NCBI RefSeq assembly: GCF_001426585.1
Contig: NZ_LMEI01000008.1
Coordinates: forward strand, 118,708 to 182,707
DNA length: 64,000 nucleotides
DNA from: Streptomyces sp. Root431
Lineage (GTDB): Bacteria > Actinomycetota > Actinomycetes > Streptomycetales > Streptomycetaceae
Direction: 5' to 3'
A program made the position numbers and the translations under genes. Each line of letters opens with the position of its first letter. Within the stretch, counting starts at the first letter, position 1. Shown piece after piece: positions 9,091-17,227 of the stretch. The notes under the pieces were generated by a model that ran no database searches, was not told the DNA's origin, and was given only the letters and a program-made list of their open reading frames with translations.

Positions 9091-9492
9091 TTACGAGGCG
9101 ATCGAGAGACGGGAACGCAGCAGGGACGCCAGGGACGCCGCGAACTCCACCGGTTCCACCGGAAGGGTGATCGCGGCGTCCGCGCGGCTCCAGGTGGCCA
9201 GCCAGGCGTCCTGCGGGCGCCCGATGAGCAGCAGCACCGGCGGGCAGCGGAAGACCTCGTCCTTGATCTGCCGGCAGACGCCCATGCCGCCGGCGGGCAC
9301 CGCCTCGCCGTCCAGGACGCAGACGTCGATGCCGCCCTCGTCCAGGCGCTTCAGCACCGCCGGCAGCGTCGCGCACTCCACGAACTCGACCGGGGGGACG
9401 TCGGCCGCGGGCCTGCGACCGGCGGCGAGCCGCACCTGTGCGCGGGTGTTCGCGTCGTCGCTGTAGACCAGGACCGTGGCACTCGACTGCAT
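9091..9492 (-). CDS. atypical receiver-domain protein (stand-alone)
   Basis: 133 aa from ATG 9492, which has CGGAGG at proper spacing. Upstream in-frame codons lack a Shine-Dalgarno. The chain follows a CheY-like alternation: acidic pair in VLVYSDDAN (about 6-14), candidate phospho-acceptor Asp in VCVLDGE, and Gly-Met-Gly before an Arg-containing helix. The conserved Thr/Ser at the end of strand 4 is replaced (LLLIGRP), and the invariant Lys before Pro at strand 5 is replaced by Leu (ITLPVEP). It may therefore not be phosphorylated in the usual way. No output domain and no neighbouring kinase are present. The position between the two halves of the respiratory gene set is conserved in streptomycetes to my knowledge, but the function is unknown. 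Confidence 0.8.
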   Translation of the reverse strand: MQSSATVLVYSDDANTRAQVRLAAGRRPAADVPPVEFVECATLPAVLKRLDEGGIDVCVLDGEAVPAGGMGVCRQIKDEVFRCPPVLLLIGRPQDAWLATWSRADAAITLPVEPVEFAASLASLLRSRLSIAS

Positions 9493-9672
9493 CGTTCCTC
9501 CGTGGGGAAGTCCGTGGGAAGGTCGTCGATCGATGCGCGGGATGCTACTCCGGTCCACACCCCGTCAACACCCGTTCAGCACCTGTTCGAAGGGGCTTCC
9601 GATGGGCCGTTCGGGCTGGACACACCCCCCTGACACTCCGAACGGCACCCCCCGGAGTGAGGGCGGGATAAG

Positions 9673-9693
9673 CGACCGACATAATGTCGGTCG
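9673..9693. promoter_or_regulatory. 21-bp palindrome spanning the ctaE start codon
   Basis: CGACCGACAT at 9673-9682 and ATGTCGGTCG at 9684-9693 are perfect inverted arms around a single A at 9683. The ATG of ctaE is the first codon of the right arm. As RNA it could only fold with a distorted short loop; as DNA it is an ideal dimer-binding site. No good Shine-Dalgarno precedes the ATG. Confidence 0.7.
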
Positions 9694-10304
9694 TGGCGAC
9701 AGTAACGACAGTAGAAACAGGGCACGCGCACCCGTCGGTCAATCGACCGAACCTCACCAGCGTCGGAACCATCATCTGGTTGAGCTCCGAGCTGATGTTC
9801 TTCGCGGCCCTCTTCGCGATGTACTTCACCCTGCGATCGGTGACCGGTCCCGAATTCTGGGCGGAACAGGCCTCGGCCTTGAACTTCCCGTTCTCGGCGA
9901 CCAACACCACGATCCTGGTGCTCTCCTCCCTCACCTGTCAGCTCGGCGTCTTCGCCGCCGAGCGGGGCGACGTGAAGAAGCTCCGGACGTGGTTCATCAT
10001 CACGTTCGTGATGGGTGCGATCTTCATCGGCGGCCAGGTCTTCGAGTACACCGAGCTGGTGAAGCACGAGGGCCTCTCGCTCTCGTCGAACCCGTACGGC
10101 TCCGTGTTCTACCTGACCACCGGCTTCCACGGCCTGCACGTGACGGGCGGTCTCATCGCCTTCCTGCTGGTCCTCGGCCGGACGTACGCCGCCAAGAGGT
10201 TCACCCACGAGCAGGCAACCGCCGCCATCGTCGTGTCCTACTACTGGCACTTCGTCGATGTCGTCTGGATCGGCCTCTTCGCCACGATCTACATGATCAA
10301 GTAA
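9684..10304 (+). CDS. ctaE: cytochrome aa3 oxidase subunit III
   Basis: 206 aa with five hydrophobic helices. The conserved start of helix 1 ([20 protein letters not shown]) and the acidic residue in FEYTELV are typical of subunit III. The N-terminal [18 protein letters not shown] is as in other streptomycetes, so ATG 9684 is preferred over GTG 9690/9693. It heads the ctaE-qcrC-qcrA-qcrB cluster, as in mycobacteria, although its partner subunits are in the separate ctaCDF operon. The start codon lies inside a 21-bp palindrome and lacks a clear ribosome-binding site, so translation may be unusual (leaderless or regulated). Confidence 0.97.
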   Translation: MSVVATVTTVETGHAHPSVNRPNLTSVGTIIWLSSELMFFAALFAMYFTLRSVTGPEFWAEQASALNFPFSATNTTILVLSSLTCQLGVFAAERGDVKKLRTWFIITFVMGAIFIGGQVFEYTELVKHEGLSLSSNPYGSVFYLTTGFHGLHVTGGLIAFLLVLGRTYAAKRFTHEQATAAIVVSYYWHFVDVVWIGLFATIYMIK

Positions 10305-10378
10305 TCGGCGCCGCCTCCATGGCGGACCGAGACATCCAGCAAGCATCGACGCAGAAGATCCTGACACCGGGGTAATCC

Positions 10379-11188
10379 GTGAAAAAGCTCTCCGCACGAC
10401 GACGCCATCCGCTGGCGGCGGTCGTCGTCCTCCTACTCGCGCTGGCGGCCACTGGGGGGCTGTACGCCGCGTTCGCGCCCGCGGGCACGGCGAAGGCCGA
10501 TGAAACCGCCCAGTCCCTCGCGATCGAGGAGGGCAAGAAGCTCTACTCCGTCGGCTGCGCCAGCTGCCACGGAACCGGCGGTCAGGGCACCTCTGACGGC
10601 CCCTCCCTGGTCGGCGTCGGTTCGGCCGCGGTCGACTTCCAGGTCGGTACGGGCCGTATGCCGGCCCAGCAGCCGGGCGCCCAGGTCCCGAAGAAGCCGG
10701 TCATCTACTCGCAGGCTCAGATCGACCAGCTCGCGGCGTACGTCGCTTCTCTCGGTGCCGGTCCGATCACGCCGACCGAGGGCCAGTACAACCCCGCCGG
10801 TGCGGACGTCGCCAAGGGTGGCGAGCTGTTCCGCTCCAACTGTGCCCAGTGCCACAACTTCACCGGTGAGGGCGGCGCGCTGAGCAACGGCAAGTACGCC
10901 CCGAACCTCGAAGGCGTGAGCCCGAAGCACCTCTACGAGGCCATGCTGACCGGCCCGCAGAACATGCCTTCCTTCCCGGACACGACCATGCCGGAGAAGG
11001 AGAAGAAGGACATCATCGCGTACGTCCAGGCCGTCAACAGCGACAAGGCCGACAACCCGGGCGGTTTCAAGCTCGGTGGCCTCGGCCCCGTCTCCGAGGG
11101 TCTGTTCGCCTGGGTCTTCGGTCTGGGTGCGCTCATCGCAGTTGCCGTCTGGGTCGCGGCCCACACCGCTAAGGCCAAGAAGTCATGA
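10379..11188 (+). CDS. qcrC: di-haem cytochrome c subunit of the bcc complex
   Basis: 269 aa from GTG 10379. An N-terminal signal anchor (about 10-30) is followed by two c-type haem modules with CASCH (60-64) and CAQCH (155-159). A C-terminal membrane helix spans about 242-262. In actinobacteria this di-haem subunit replaces both cytochrome c1 and soluble cytochrome c, wiring the bc complex directly to CuA of CtaC. The stop overlaps the qcrA ATG by 4 nt. A 74-bp gap separates it from ctaE. Confidence 0.98.
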   Translation: MKKLSARRRHPLAAVVVLLLALAATGGLYAAFAPAGTAKADETAQSLAIEEGKKLYSVGCASCHGTGGQGTSDGPSLVGVGSAAVDFQVGTGRMPAQQPGAQVPKKPVIYSQAQIDQLAAYVASLGAGPITPTEGQYNPAGADVAKGGELFRSNCAQCHNFTGEGGALSNGKYAPNLEGVSPKHLYEAMLTGPQNMPSFPDTTMPEKEKKDIIAYVQAVNSDKADNPGGFKLGGLGPVSEGLFAWVFGLGALIAVAVWVAAHTAKAKKS

Positions 11189-12237
11189 GTACCCAAGAGA
11201 TTCCAGAAGAGAACCTGCCCGCGGGGCAGGACACCGCGCACGGCGCGGTGAAGGTCGCCGACGACCCGTTCGCCGACCCGGGCCTTCCGCCCCACAAGCC
11301 GCGCATCCAGGACATCGACGAGCGGGCCGCTCGCCGGTCCGAGCGTGCGGTCGCCCTCATGTTCGTGCTGTCGATGCTGGCCACGATCGGCTTCATCGCC
11401 TCGTACGTGATCTTCCCGGTCGACGAGATCGTGTACATCTGGCCCTTCGGCCGGGTGTCCTCGCTCAACTTCGCCCTGGGCTGGACCCTCGGTCTCGCTC
11501 TCTTCTTCATCGGCGCGGGAGCGGTCCACTGGGCCCGCACCCTGATGTCCGACGTCGAGGTCGCCGACGAGCGTCACCCGATGGAGGCGTCGCCCGAGGT
11601 CAAGGCGAAGGTCATGGCGGACTTCGCGGCCGGTGCCGCCGAGTCCGGCTTCGGCCGCCGCAAGCTCATCCGCAACACGATGTTCGGTGCGCTGGCGCTC
11701 GTCCCGCTCTCCGGCGTGATGCTCCTGCGTGACATGGGTCCGCTGCCCGAGAAGAAGCTCCGGGTCACCAAGTGGGCCCGCGGCAAGCAGCTGATCAACA
11801 TGAACACGCACGAGCCGCTGCGTCCCGAGGACGTCGCGGTCGGTTCGCTGACCTTCGCGATGCCCGAGGGCATGTCGGAGCACGACCACGACTTCCAGGT
11901 CGAGATCGCCAAGGCCGCCCTGATGATCGTCCGGATCCAGCCGGAGGACATCAAGGACAAGCGCGAGCTCGAGTGGTCGCACGATGGCGTCGTCGCCTTC
12001 TCGAAGATCTGCACCCACGTGGGTTGCCCGATCTCCCTGTACGAGCAGCAGACGCATCACGTGCTCTGCCCGTGCCACCAGTCCACCTTCGACCTCTCCG
12101 ACGGCGCCCGCGTCATCTTCGGCCCGGCCGGTCACGCCCTTCCGCAGCTGCGGATCGGTGTGAACGACAAGGGCTTCCTGGAGGCGCTCGGCGACTTCGA
12201 CGAGCCCGTCGGCCCTGCCTTCTGGGAGCGCGGATGA
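11185..12237 (+). CDS. qcrA: Rieske iron-sulfur subunit of the bcc complex
   Basis: 350 aa; ATGA overlap with qcrC. Actinobacterial Rieske proteins have three membrane spans, visible here at about 54-75, 90-112 and 168-184. A twin-arginine pair in FGRRKLIRN precedes the third span. In S. coelicolor this subunit is inserted partly by Sec and partly by Tat, which fits. The [2Fe-2S] ligands are in CTHVGC (276-281) and CPCH (295-298), with a downstream GPAGHALP loop. It accepts electrons from menaquinol and passes them to QcrC. The 3' end overlaps qcrB by 4 nt. Confidence 0.98.
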   Translation: MSTQEIPEENLPAGQDTAHGAVKVADDPFADPGLPPHKPRIQDIDERAARRSERAVALMFVLSMLATIGFIASYVIFPVDEIVYIWPFGRVSSLNFALGWTLGLALFFIGAGAVHWARTLMSDVEVADERHPMEASPEVKAKVMADFAAGAAESGFGRRKLIRNTMFGALALVPLSGVMLLRDMGPLPEKKLRVTKWARGKQLINMNTHEPLRPEDVAVGSLTFAMPEGMSEHDHDFQVEIAKAALMIVRIQPEDIKDKRELEWSHDGVVAFSKICTHVGCPISLYEQQTHHVLCPCHQSTFDLSDGARVIFGPAGHALPQLRIGVNDKGFLEALGDFDEPVGPAFWERG

Positions 12238-13859
12238 GCACCGTGACCGATACGAACAAGAAGGCCCCCGCCGGTGAGCGGGTCGCCGACTGGGCCGACG
12301 GTCGGCTGGGGATCTACACGCTGGCCAAGGCCAACATGCGGAAGATCTTCCCGGACCACTGGTCCTTCATGCTGGGCGAGATCTGCCTCTACAGCTTCCT
12401 CATCATCATCCTGACGGGCGTCTATCTGACGATGTTCTTCCACCCGTCGATGAACGAGGTGGAGTACGTCGGACCGTACGTCCCGCTCCAGGGACAGCTG
12501 ATGTCCGAGGCGTTCAACTCGACCATGCACATCTCGTTCGAGGTGCGCGGTGGTCTGCTGATCCGGCAGATCCACCACTGGGCGGCGCTGATCTTCCTCG
12601 CCGGCATGTTCGTGCACATGATGCGCGTGTTCTTCACCGGTGCGTTCCGCAAGCCGCGTGAGATCAACTGGCTGTTCGGCTTCCTGCTGTTCTTCCTGGG
12701 CATGTTCACCGGTTTCACCGGTTACTCGCTCCCGGACGACCTGCTCTCCGGCACCGGTGTCCGCTTCATGCAGGGCGCGATCCTGTCGGTGCCGGTCGTC
12801 GGCACCTACCTCTCGATGTTCCTGTTCGGCGGGGAGTTCCCCGGCGGCGACTTCGTGGCCCGGTTCTACTCGGCGCACGTGCTCCTGCTGCCCGGCATCA
12901 TGCTGGGCCTGGTGGTCGCCCACCTCATCCTGGTGTTCGTGCACAAGCACACGCACTTCGAGGGCCCCGGCCGGACGAACAAGAACGTCGTCGGCATGCC
13001 GCTGCTGCCCGTGTACATGGCGAAGGCCGGAGGCTTCTTCTTCCTGGTCTTCGGTGTCATCGCGGTCATCGCGGCGATCGCCTCGATCAACCCGATCTGG
13101 GCCATCGGCCCGTACCGCCCGGACCAGGTGTCCACCGGCGCCCAGCCCGACTGGTACATGGGCTTCGCCGAGGGTCTGATCCGAGTCATGCCGGGCTGGG
13201 AGATCAACCTCTGGGGCCACACGCTGGTCCTGGGCGTGATGATCCCGCTGGCGATCTTCCCGGCGGTCCTCGCGGCCATCGCGGTCTACCCGTTCATCGA
13301 GTCCTGGATCACCGGCGACAAGCGCGAGCACCACATCGCGCAGCGCCCGCGCAACGCTCCGACGCGCACCGCCTTCGGTGTCGCCTGGATCACCGCGTAC
13401 ATGGTCATGCTCGTGGGTGGTGGAAACGACCTCTGGGCGACCCACTTCCACCTGTCGATCAACTCGATCACCTGGTTCGTGCGGATCTTCTTCTTCGTCG
13501 GCCCGGTCATCGCGTTCATCGCCACCAAGCGGATCTGCCTCGGCCTCCAGCGCCGGGACAAGGACAAGGTGCTGCACGGCCGCGAGTCCGGCATCATCAA
13601 GCGCCTGCCGCACGGTGAGTTCGTCGAGGTCCACGAGCCGCTCAGCCAGGGCCAGCTCCACCGCCTCACGGCGCACGAGCAGTACGAGCCCGCGGAGCTT
13701 CCGCCGGCCGTCGACGAGAACGGCGTGGAGCGCAAGATCGGCGCCATGGAGAAGCTCCGGGTCAAGCTCAACAAGGGCTACTACGGCGGCGACAGCCAGA
13801 TCGCCAAGCCCACCGCGGAGGAGTACAAGGAGATCCAGAGCGGCCACGGCCACCACTGA
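12234..13859 (+). CDS. qcrB: cytochrome b subunit of the bcc complex
   Basis: 541 aa from ATG 12234 (ATGA overlap with qcrA). Eight to nine hydrophobic helices are seen. Haem-ligand histidines occur in the helix pair around IRQIHHWAALIF and SAHVLLLPGI...VVAHLILVFVHKH. QPDWYMGF is the actinobacterial version of the PEWY quinol-oxidation motif. The long C-terminal extension rich in charged residues (about 430-541) is usual in this phylum and likely contributes to supercomplex contacts. QcrB holds the menaquinol oxidation site. The operon is closed by the terminator at 13896. Confidence 0.98.
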   Translation: MSTVTDTNKKAPAGERVADWADGRLGIYTLAKANMRKIFPDHWSFMLGEICLYSFLIIILTGVYLTMFFHPSMNEVEYVGPYVPLQGQLMSEAFNSTMHISFEVRGGLLIRQIHHWAALIFLAGMFVHMMRVFFTGAFRKPREINWLFGFLLFFLGMFTGFTGYSLPDDLLSGTGVRFMQGAILSVPVVGTYLSMFLFGGEFPGGDFVARFYSAHVLLLPGIMLGLVVAHLILVFVHKHTHFEGPGRTNKNVVGMPLLPVYMAKAGGFFFLVFGVIAVIAAIASINPIWAIGPYRPDQVSTGAQPDWYMGFAEGLIRVMPGWEINLWGHTLVLGVMIPLAIFPAVLAAIAVYPFIESWITGDKREHHIAQRPRNAPTRTAFGVAWITAYMVMLVGGGNDLWATHFHLSINSITWFVRIFFFVGPVIAFIATKRICLGLQRRDKDKVLHGRESGIIKRLPHGEFVEVHEPLSQGQLHRLTAHEQYEPAELPPAVDENGVERKIGAMEKLRVKLNKGYYGGDSQIAKPTAEEYKEIQSGHGHH

Positions 13860-13895
13860 TCACCTGACCTTCCGATGATGTAGGTCGCCACGGTG

Positions 13896-13928
13896 AGAGC
13901 CCCGTCCATTCGATGGACGGGGCTCTTC
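13896..13928 (+). terminator. terminator after qcrB
   Basis: AGAGCCCCGTCCAT and its exact complement flank a TCG loop, followed by a short TTC. It lies 36 bp after the qcrB stop and ends ctaE-qcrCAB. Confidence 0.9.
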
Positions 13929-13991
13929 GCCGTCTCCCGGGGTCGATAGGGTGGACCTCGTACTTCCCTACGTGACGATCCAGGAGCTGCC

Positions 13992-15056
13992 ATGAGCGCT
14001 GCGACCCCCGCTGGAGGACCTACGTCGGCGGGCCGCTCCTGGCCCGTCCTCCTGAACGGCCTGCTCGACGGCCGGGACCTCGCCGCCGACGACACGGCCT
14101 GGGCGATGGACCTGATCATGCGCGGCGAGGCGACCGACGCCCAGATCGCCGGATTCATGGTGGCGCTGCGGGCCAAGGGCGAGACGGTCGCGGAGATCAC
14201 CGGCCTCGTGCGGAGCATGTACGAGCACGCCAACGTGATCGAGGTGCCGGGACCCGCCGTCGACATCGTCGGCACCGGCGGCGACGGCGCCAAGACGGTC
14301 AACATCTCCACGATGGCGTCGATCGTCGCCGCCGGAACGGGCGCGAAGGTCGTCAAGCACGGCAACCGCGCCGCGTCCTCCGCCTCCGGCTCCTCCGACG
14401 TCCTGGAGAAGCTCGGCATCAATCTGAACCTGACCCCGAAGCGGGTCGCCGAGGTCGCCGAGGAAGCCGGCATCACCATCTGCTTCGCGGTGAAGTTCCA
14501 CCCGGCGCTGCGGCACGTCGCCGCCGCGCGCGGCCAGCTGGGGATCCGGACGACCTTCAACGTCCTCGGCCCGCTGACCAATCCGGCCAAGGTGCGGGCG
14601 CAGGCCGTCGGGGTCGCCGACGCGCGGATGGCGCCGATCGTGGCCGGGGTCTTCGCCGAGCGCGGCAACTCCGCGCTCGTCTTCCGCGGCGACGACGGCC
14701 TGGACGAGCTGACGACCACCTCCACCTCCCGGGTCTGGGTGGTCCGCGGCGGCACGGTGACCGAGGAGCGCTTCGACCCGCGGGACGTGGGCATCGACCT
14801 CGTACCCCTGGAGGCGCTGCGCGGCGCGGACGCCTCGTTCAACGCCGACGTCGCCCGCCGGCTGCTCGCGGGGGAGACCGGGCCCGTCCGGGACGCGGTG
14901 CTCCTCAACACCGCGGCGGCGCTCGCCGCCCTGGAGCCGGGCGAGGGCACCCTCGTGGAGCAGCTGCGGGCCGGTATCGCGAAGGGCGCCGAGGCGATCG
15001 ACTCCGGCGCGGCCCGCCAGGCCCTGGAGCGGTGGATCGCCGCCAGCAACGCCTGA
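13992..15056 (+). CDS. trpD: anthranilate phosphoribosyltransferase
   Basis: 354 aa from ATG with GGAG upstream. The PRPP/anthranilate fold is clear: [14 protein letters not shown] (about 93-106, PRPP loop), [15 protein letters not shown] (about 121-135) and the Asp-rich DDGLDELTT metal site (about 234-242). It transfers the phosphoribosyl group of PRPP to anthranilate, the second tryptophan-pathway step, in the cytoplasm. It is monocistronic, bracketed by terminators, and physically separate from the fused anthranilate synthase at 38.7-40.6 kb. Confidence 0.97.
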   Translation: MSAATPAGGPTSAGRSWPVLLNGLLDGRDLAADDTAWAMDLIMRGEATDAQIAGFMVALRAKGETVAEITGLVRSMYEHANVIEVPGPAVDIVGTGGDGAKTVNISTMASIVAAGTGAKVVKHGNRAASSASGSSDVLEKLGINLNLTPKRVAEVAEEAGITICFAVKFHPALRHVAAARGQLGIRTTFNVLGPLTNPAKVRAQAVGVADARMAPIVAGVFAERGNSALVFRGDDGLDELTTTSTSRVWVVRGGTVTEERFDPRDVGIDLVPLEALRGADASFNADVARRLLAGETGPVRDAVLLNTAAALAALEPGEGTLVEQLRAGIAKGAEAIDSGAARQALERWIAASNA

Positions 15057-15077
15057 GTCGTACCACCGGTTTCACGC

Positions 15078-15112
15078 CAAGACCCCGGTCCAGCATGCGG
15101 ACCGGGGTCTTG
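15078..15112 (+). terminator. terminator after trpD
   Basis: CAAGACCCCGGTCC (15078-15091) and its exact complement (15099-15112) around a 7-nt loop, 22 bp after the trpD stop. Confidence 0.9.
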
Positions 15113-15145
15113 CGCATCCGCGATCATGTGGCAGGATGCATGCCA

Positions 15146-15264
15146 GGTCATGAGTGACAGCTGTGAAGCCCCGGCTTGCTGTCCGGCAACCCTCCGTCCG
15201 TGGCGGGGTGCCCCGGGTGAAGACCAGGCCGTAGGCAGCGAGGTCTACGGCAAGCGCGGACCCC
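15146..15264 (+). promoter_or_regulatory. SAM-IV riboswitch aptamer
   Basis: The sequence carries the SAM-IV hallmarks in order: GGTCATGAGTGACAGC, then AAGCCCCGGCTTGCTGTCC, GGCAACCCTCC, GCGGGGTGCCCCGGGTGA and AGACCAGGCC. A variable stem-loop (GTAGGCAGCGAGGTCTAC) and the closing CGGCAAGCGCGGACC follow. P1 is formed by GGTC (15146-15149) with GACC (15259-15262). SAM-IV RNAs are known from Actinomycetales and regulate sulfur/methionine genes by binding S-adenosylmethionine. Here the next full gene is the class V aminotransferase at 15480. The motif match is by recognition; a covariance-model search would confirm exact ends. Confidence 0.88.
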
Positions 15265-15282
15265 TCGACACACCAGGGGTCC
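15258..15282 (+). promoter_or_regulatory. putative SAM-IV expression-platform hairpin
   Basis: GGACCCCT (15258-15265) pairs perfectly with AGGGGTCC (15275-15282). Its left arm contains the 3' strand of aptamer P1, so aptamer P1 and this hairpin are mutually exclusive. A GAGGAG (15292-15297) and a CTTTTT run (15298-15303) follow directly. Either control of the ribosome-binding site or termination is possible; the sequence alone does not decide which. Confidence 0.55.
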
Positions 15283-15305
15283 TGGTCTCTCGAGGAGCTT
15301 TTTCC

Positions 15306-15326
15306 GTGAGCAAGCGAATGCGATAG
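15306..15326 (+). CDS. possible hexapeptide ORF (MSKRMR) behind the SAM-IV switch
   Basis: GTG 15306 to TAG 15326 encodes six residues. It has a strong GAGGAG 8 nt upstream, placed immediately after the switch hairpin. The main gene begins 153 bp further on with its own Shine-Dalgarno. The tiny ORF may be a leader peptide whose translation couples the switch to the aminotransferase, or the GAGGAG may be fortuitous. No regulatory codon run (Cys or Met repeats) is visible. Confidence 0.3.
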   Translation: MSKRMR

Positions 15327-15479
15327 GGCGAGTCCGCCCCTACTTCACCCTCGGATCAGGGTCACTTCCGCGTACCCGCGTACCCGTTGTTCTCCGAGGT
15401 AACACCCGTACCCCGCCGTGCCCGGCCGCGTACGGATTCCACTGAAGACATTCCGCACCGCCCGCCGGGAGATATCGCC

Positions 15480-16874
15480 ATGTCCGCACGCCCGAACACC
15501 GCCGCCATCGCCGTTTCCGTCGCCGAGTCCGCCGACCCCTGCTGCGCCGCCCCGCTGCCGGTCCTCGGCCGGGACGTCACCGTCCCGCTCGTCACCGGCG
15601 GCGAAGTGACCTACGCGGCCCTCGACTACGCCGCCAGCGCCCCGGCGCTCCAGCGGGTGTGGGACGACGTCGCCGCGTACGCCCCCTACTACGGCAGCGT
15701 CCACCGCGGCGCCGGCTACCTCTCCCAGCTCTCCACCGACCTCTTCGAGAACAGCCGCGTCACCGTCGCCGAGTTCCTCGACTGCCGCCCCGGCGACCAG
15801 GTCGTCTTCACCCGCTCCACCACCGACTCGCTCAACCTGCTCGCCCGGGTCGTCCCGGCCGACTGCGAGGTCTTCGTCTTCGAGACCGAGCACCACGCCT
15901 CGCTCCTGCCCTGGCAGGACGCCCGCGTCACCTACCTCAACGCGCCCCGCACCCCGGCGCAGGCCGTCGAGACCCTGGAGCGCGCCCTCGCCGACCGCGA
16001 CCCCTACGGTCCCGCCCTGGTCTGCGTCACCGGCGCCTCGAACGTCACCGGTGAGCTGTGGCCGGTGAAGGAACTCGCCGCCGCCGCGCACGCCCACGGC
16101 GCCCGGATCGTCCTCGACGCCGCCCAGCTCGCGCCCCACCACCCCGTCTCCGTAAAGGAGTTGGACGTCGACTGGGTCGCCTTCTCCGGGCACAAGCTGT
16201 ACGCGCCCTTCGGCTCGGGTGTCCTCGCCGGCCGCTCCGACTGGCTCCAGGAGGCCGAGCCGTACCTCGCGGGCGGCGGCGCCTCCCGCAAGGTGGCGCG
16301 CCGCGCCGACGGCGGCGTGGACGTGGAGTGGCACACCACCGCGGCCCGCCACGAGGCCGGCTCCCCGAACGTCATCGGCGTCTACTCCATCGCCTCCGCC
16401 TGCAAGGCGCTCACCGAGGCCGGCTTCGACCAGCTCGTCGCCCGCGAGCAGCACCTGATCGACACGGTGCGCGCGGGCCTCGCCGAGGTGCCCGAGGTCA
16501 AGGTGCTCTCGCTCTTCGGCGACGACGCCCCCCGGGTCGGCGTCATCTCCTTCGTCGTGGAGGGCTGGAACAGCTCCCACTTCGCCGCCGCGCTCTCCGC
16601 CGAGTACGGCATCGGCGTCCGCGACGGCCTGTTCTGCGCCCACCCGCTGGTCCGCACGCTGCTCGGCAGCGAGGCGCAGGACCCGGGCGAGTGCGGCGCC
16701 CCCGAGGCCGCGCCCGGCGAGCGCTCGCTGAACGCCATCCGGGTGAGCTTCGGCGCCGGTACGCCGGACGAGCACGTGGAGCGGTTCGTCGGCGCCGTGA
16801 AGGAGCTCGTCCGGGACGGCGCGCAGTGGAAGTACCGCACCGAGGACGGCCGCTGCGTCCCCGACCGCGGCTGA
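15480..16874 (+). CDS. class V aminotransferase / cysteine desulfurase-like enzyme, SAM-IV controlled
   Basis: 464 aa from ATG 15480 with GGGAGAT upstream; the reading could extend upstream but lacks a Shine-Dalgarno there. The fold is that of PLP class V enzymes of the SufS/CsdA group: VFTRSTTDSLNLL (substrate/phosphate loop), ETEHHAS, VLDAAQLAPHHP (PLP Asp), FSGHKLYAPFG (Schiff-base Lys). A Cys occurs in GVRDGLFCAHP where desulfurases carry their catalytic cysteine. The N-terminus carries an extra approximately 45 residues with a CC pair. The SAM-IV riboswitch upstream places it in sulfur amino-acid metabolism; the precise substrate is not determined. A bidirectional terminator follows. Confidence 0.85.
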   Translation: MSARPNTAAIAVSVAESADPCCAAPLPVLGRDVTVPLVTGGEVTYAALDYAASAPALQRVWDDVAAYAPYYGSVHRGAGYLSQLSTDLFENSRVTVAEFLDCRPGDQVVFTRSTTDSLNLLARVVPADCEVFVFETEHHASLLPWQDARVTYLNAPRTPAQAVETLERALADRDPYGPALVCVTGASNVTGELWPVKELAAAAHAHGARIVLDAAQLAPHHPVSVKELDVDWVAFSGHKLYAPFGSGVLAGRSDWLQEAEPYLAGGGASRKVARRADGGVDVEWHTTAARHEAGSPNVIGVYSIASACKALTEAGFDQLVAREQHLIDTVRAGLAEVPEVKVLSLFGDDAPRVGVISFVVEGWNSSHFAAALSAEYGIGVRDGLFCAHPLVRTLLGSEAQDPGECGAPEAAPGERSLNAIRVSFGAGTPDEHVERFVGAVKELVRDGAQWKYRTEDGRCVPDRG

Positions 16875-16888
16875 TCAGTCACTCGTAC

Positions 16889-16928
16889 GGGTGAAGGGGG
16901 CCTCCCGACCGGGAGGCCCCCTTCACCC
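16889..16928. terminator. bidirectional terminator between convergent genes
   Basis: A perfect 18-bp stem, GGGTGAAGGGGGCCTCCC and complement, with a GACC loop. It lies between the end of the aminotransferase (+) and the end of the RAM-domain gene (-) and can serve both. Confidence 0.9.
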
Positions 16929-16945
16929 ATGTCGCGTGCGCGGCC

Positions 16946-17227
16946 TCAGGACTCCAGGCCGATAGCGAACGCCGCCTCCAGGTCGTGCTGGGAGTACGTG
17001 CGGAACGCCACGTGCGTGTCCGTGGCCTCGACGCCGGGGATCTTGCTGATGCTTCCGGGGATCACGTCCGCCAGGTCGTCGTGGCGCGAGACCCGGACCA
17101 TGGCGATCAGGTCGTAGGTGCCGGTCACCGAGAAGACCTCGCTGACGCTGTCGAGCGCGGCGATCGACTCGGCGATCTCGGGGATGCGGTCCACGCTGGT
17201 CTTGATGAGCACGATCGCGGTGATCAC
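16946..17227 (-). CDS. stand-alone RAM domain (Lrp/AsnC ligand-binding) protein
   Basis: 93 aa. The whole protein is the alpha-beta sandwich of the Lrp/AsnC effector domain: ITAIVLIKT at the N-terminus, GTYDLIAMVRV in the centre (the turn that binds amino acids in Lrp-type proteins) and THVAFRTYS near the end. There is no helix-turn-helix. Stand-alone RAM proteins form oligomers and can sense amino acids or modify full-length Lrp proteins. The gene overlaps the end of the rhomboid gene by 4 nt, so the two are translationally coupled. Confidence 0.9.
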   Translation of the reverse strand: MITAIVLIKTSVDRIPEIAESIAALDSVSEVFSVTGTYDLIAMVRVSRHDDLADVIPGSISKIPGVEATDTHVAFRTYSQHDLEAAFAIGLES

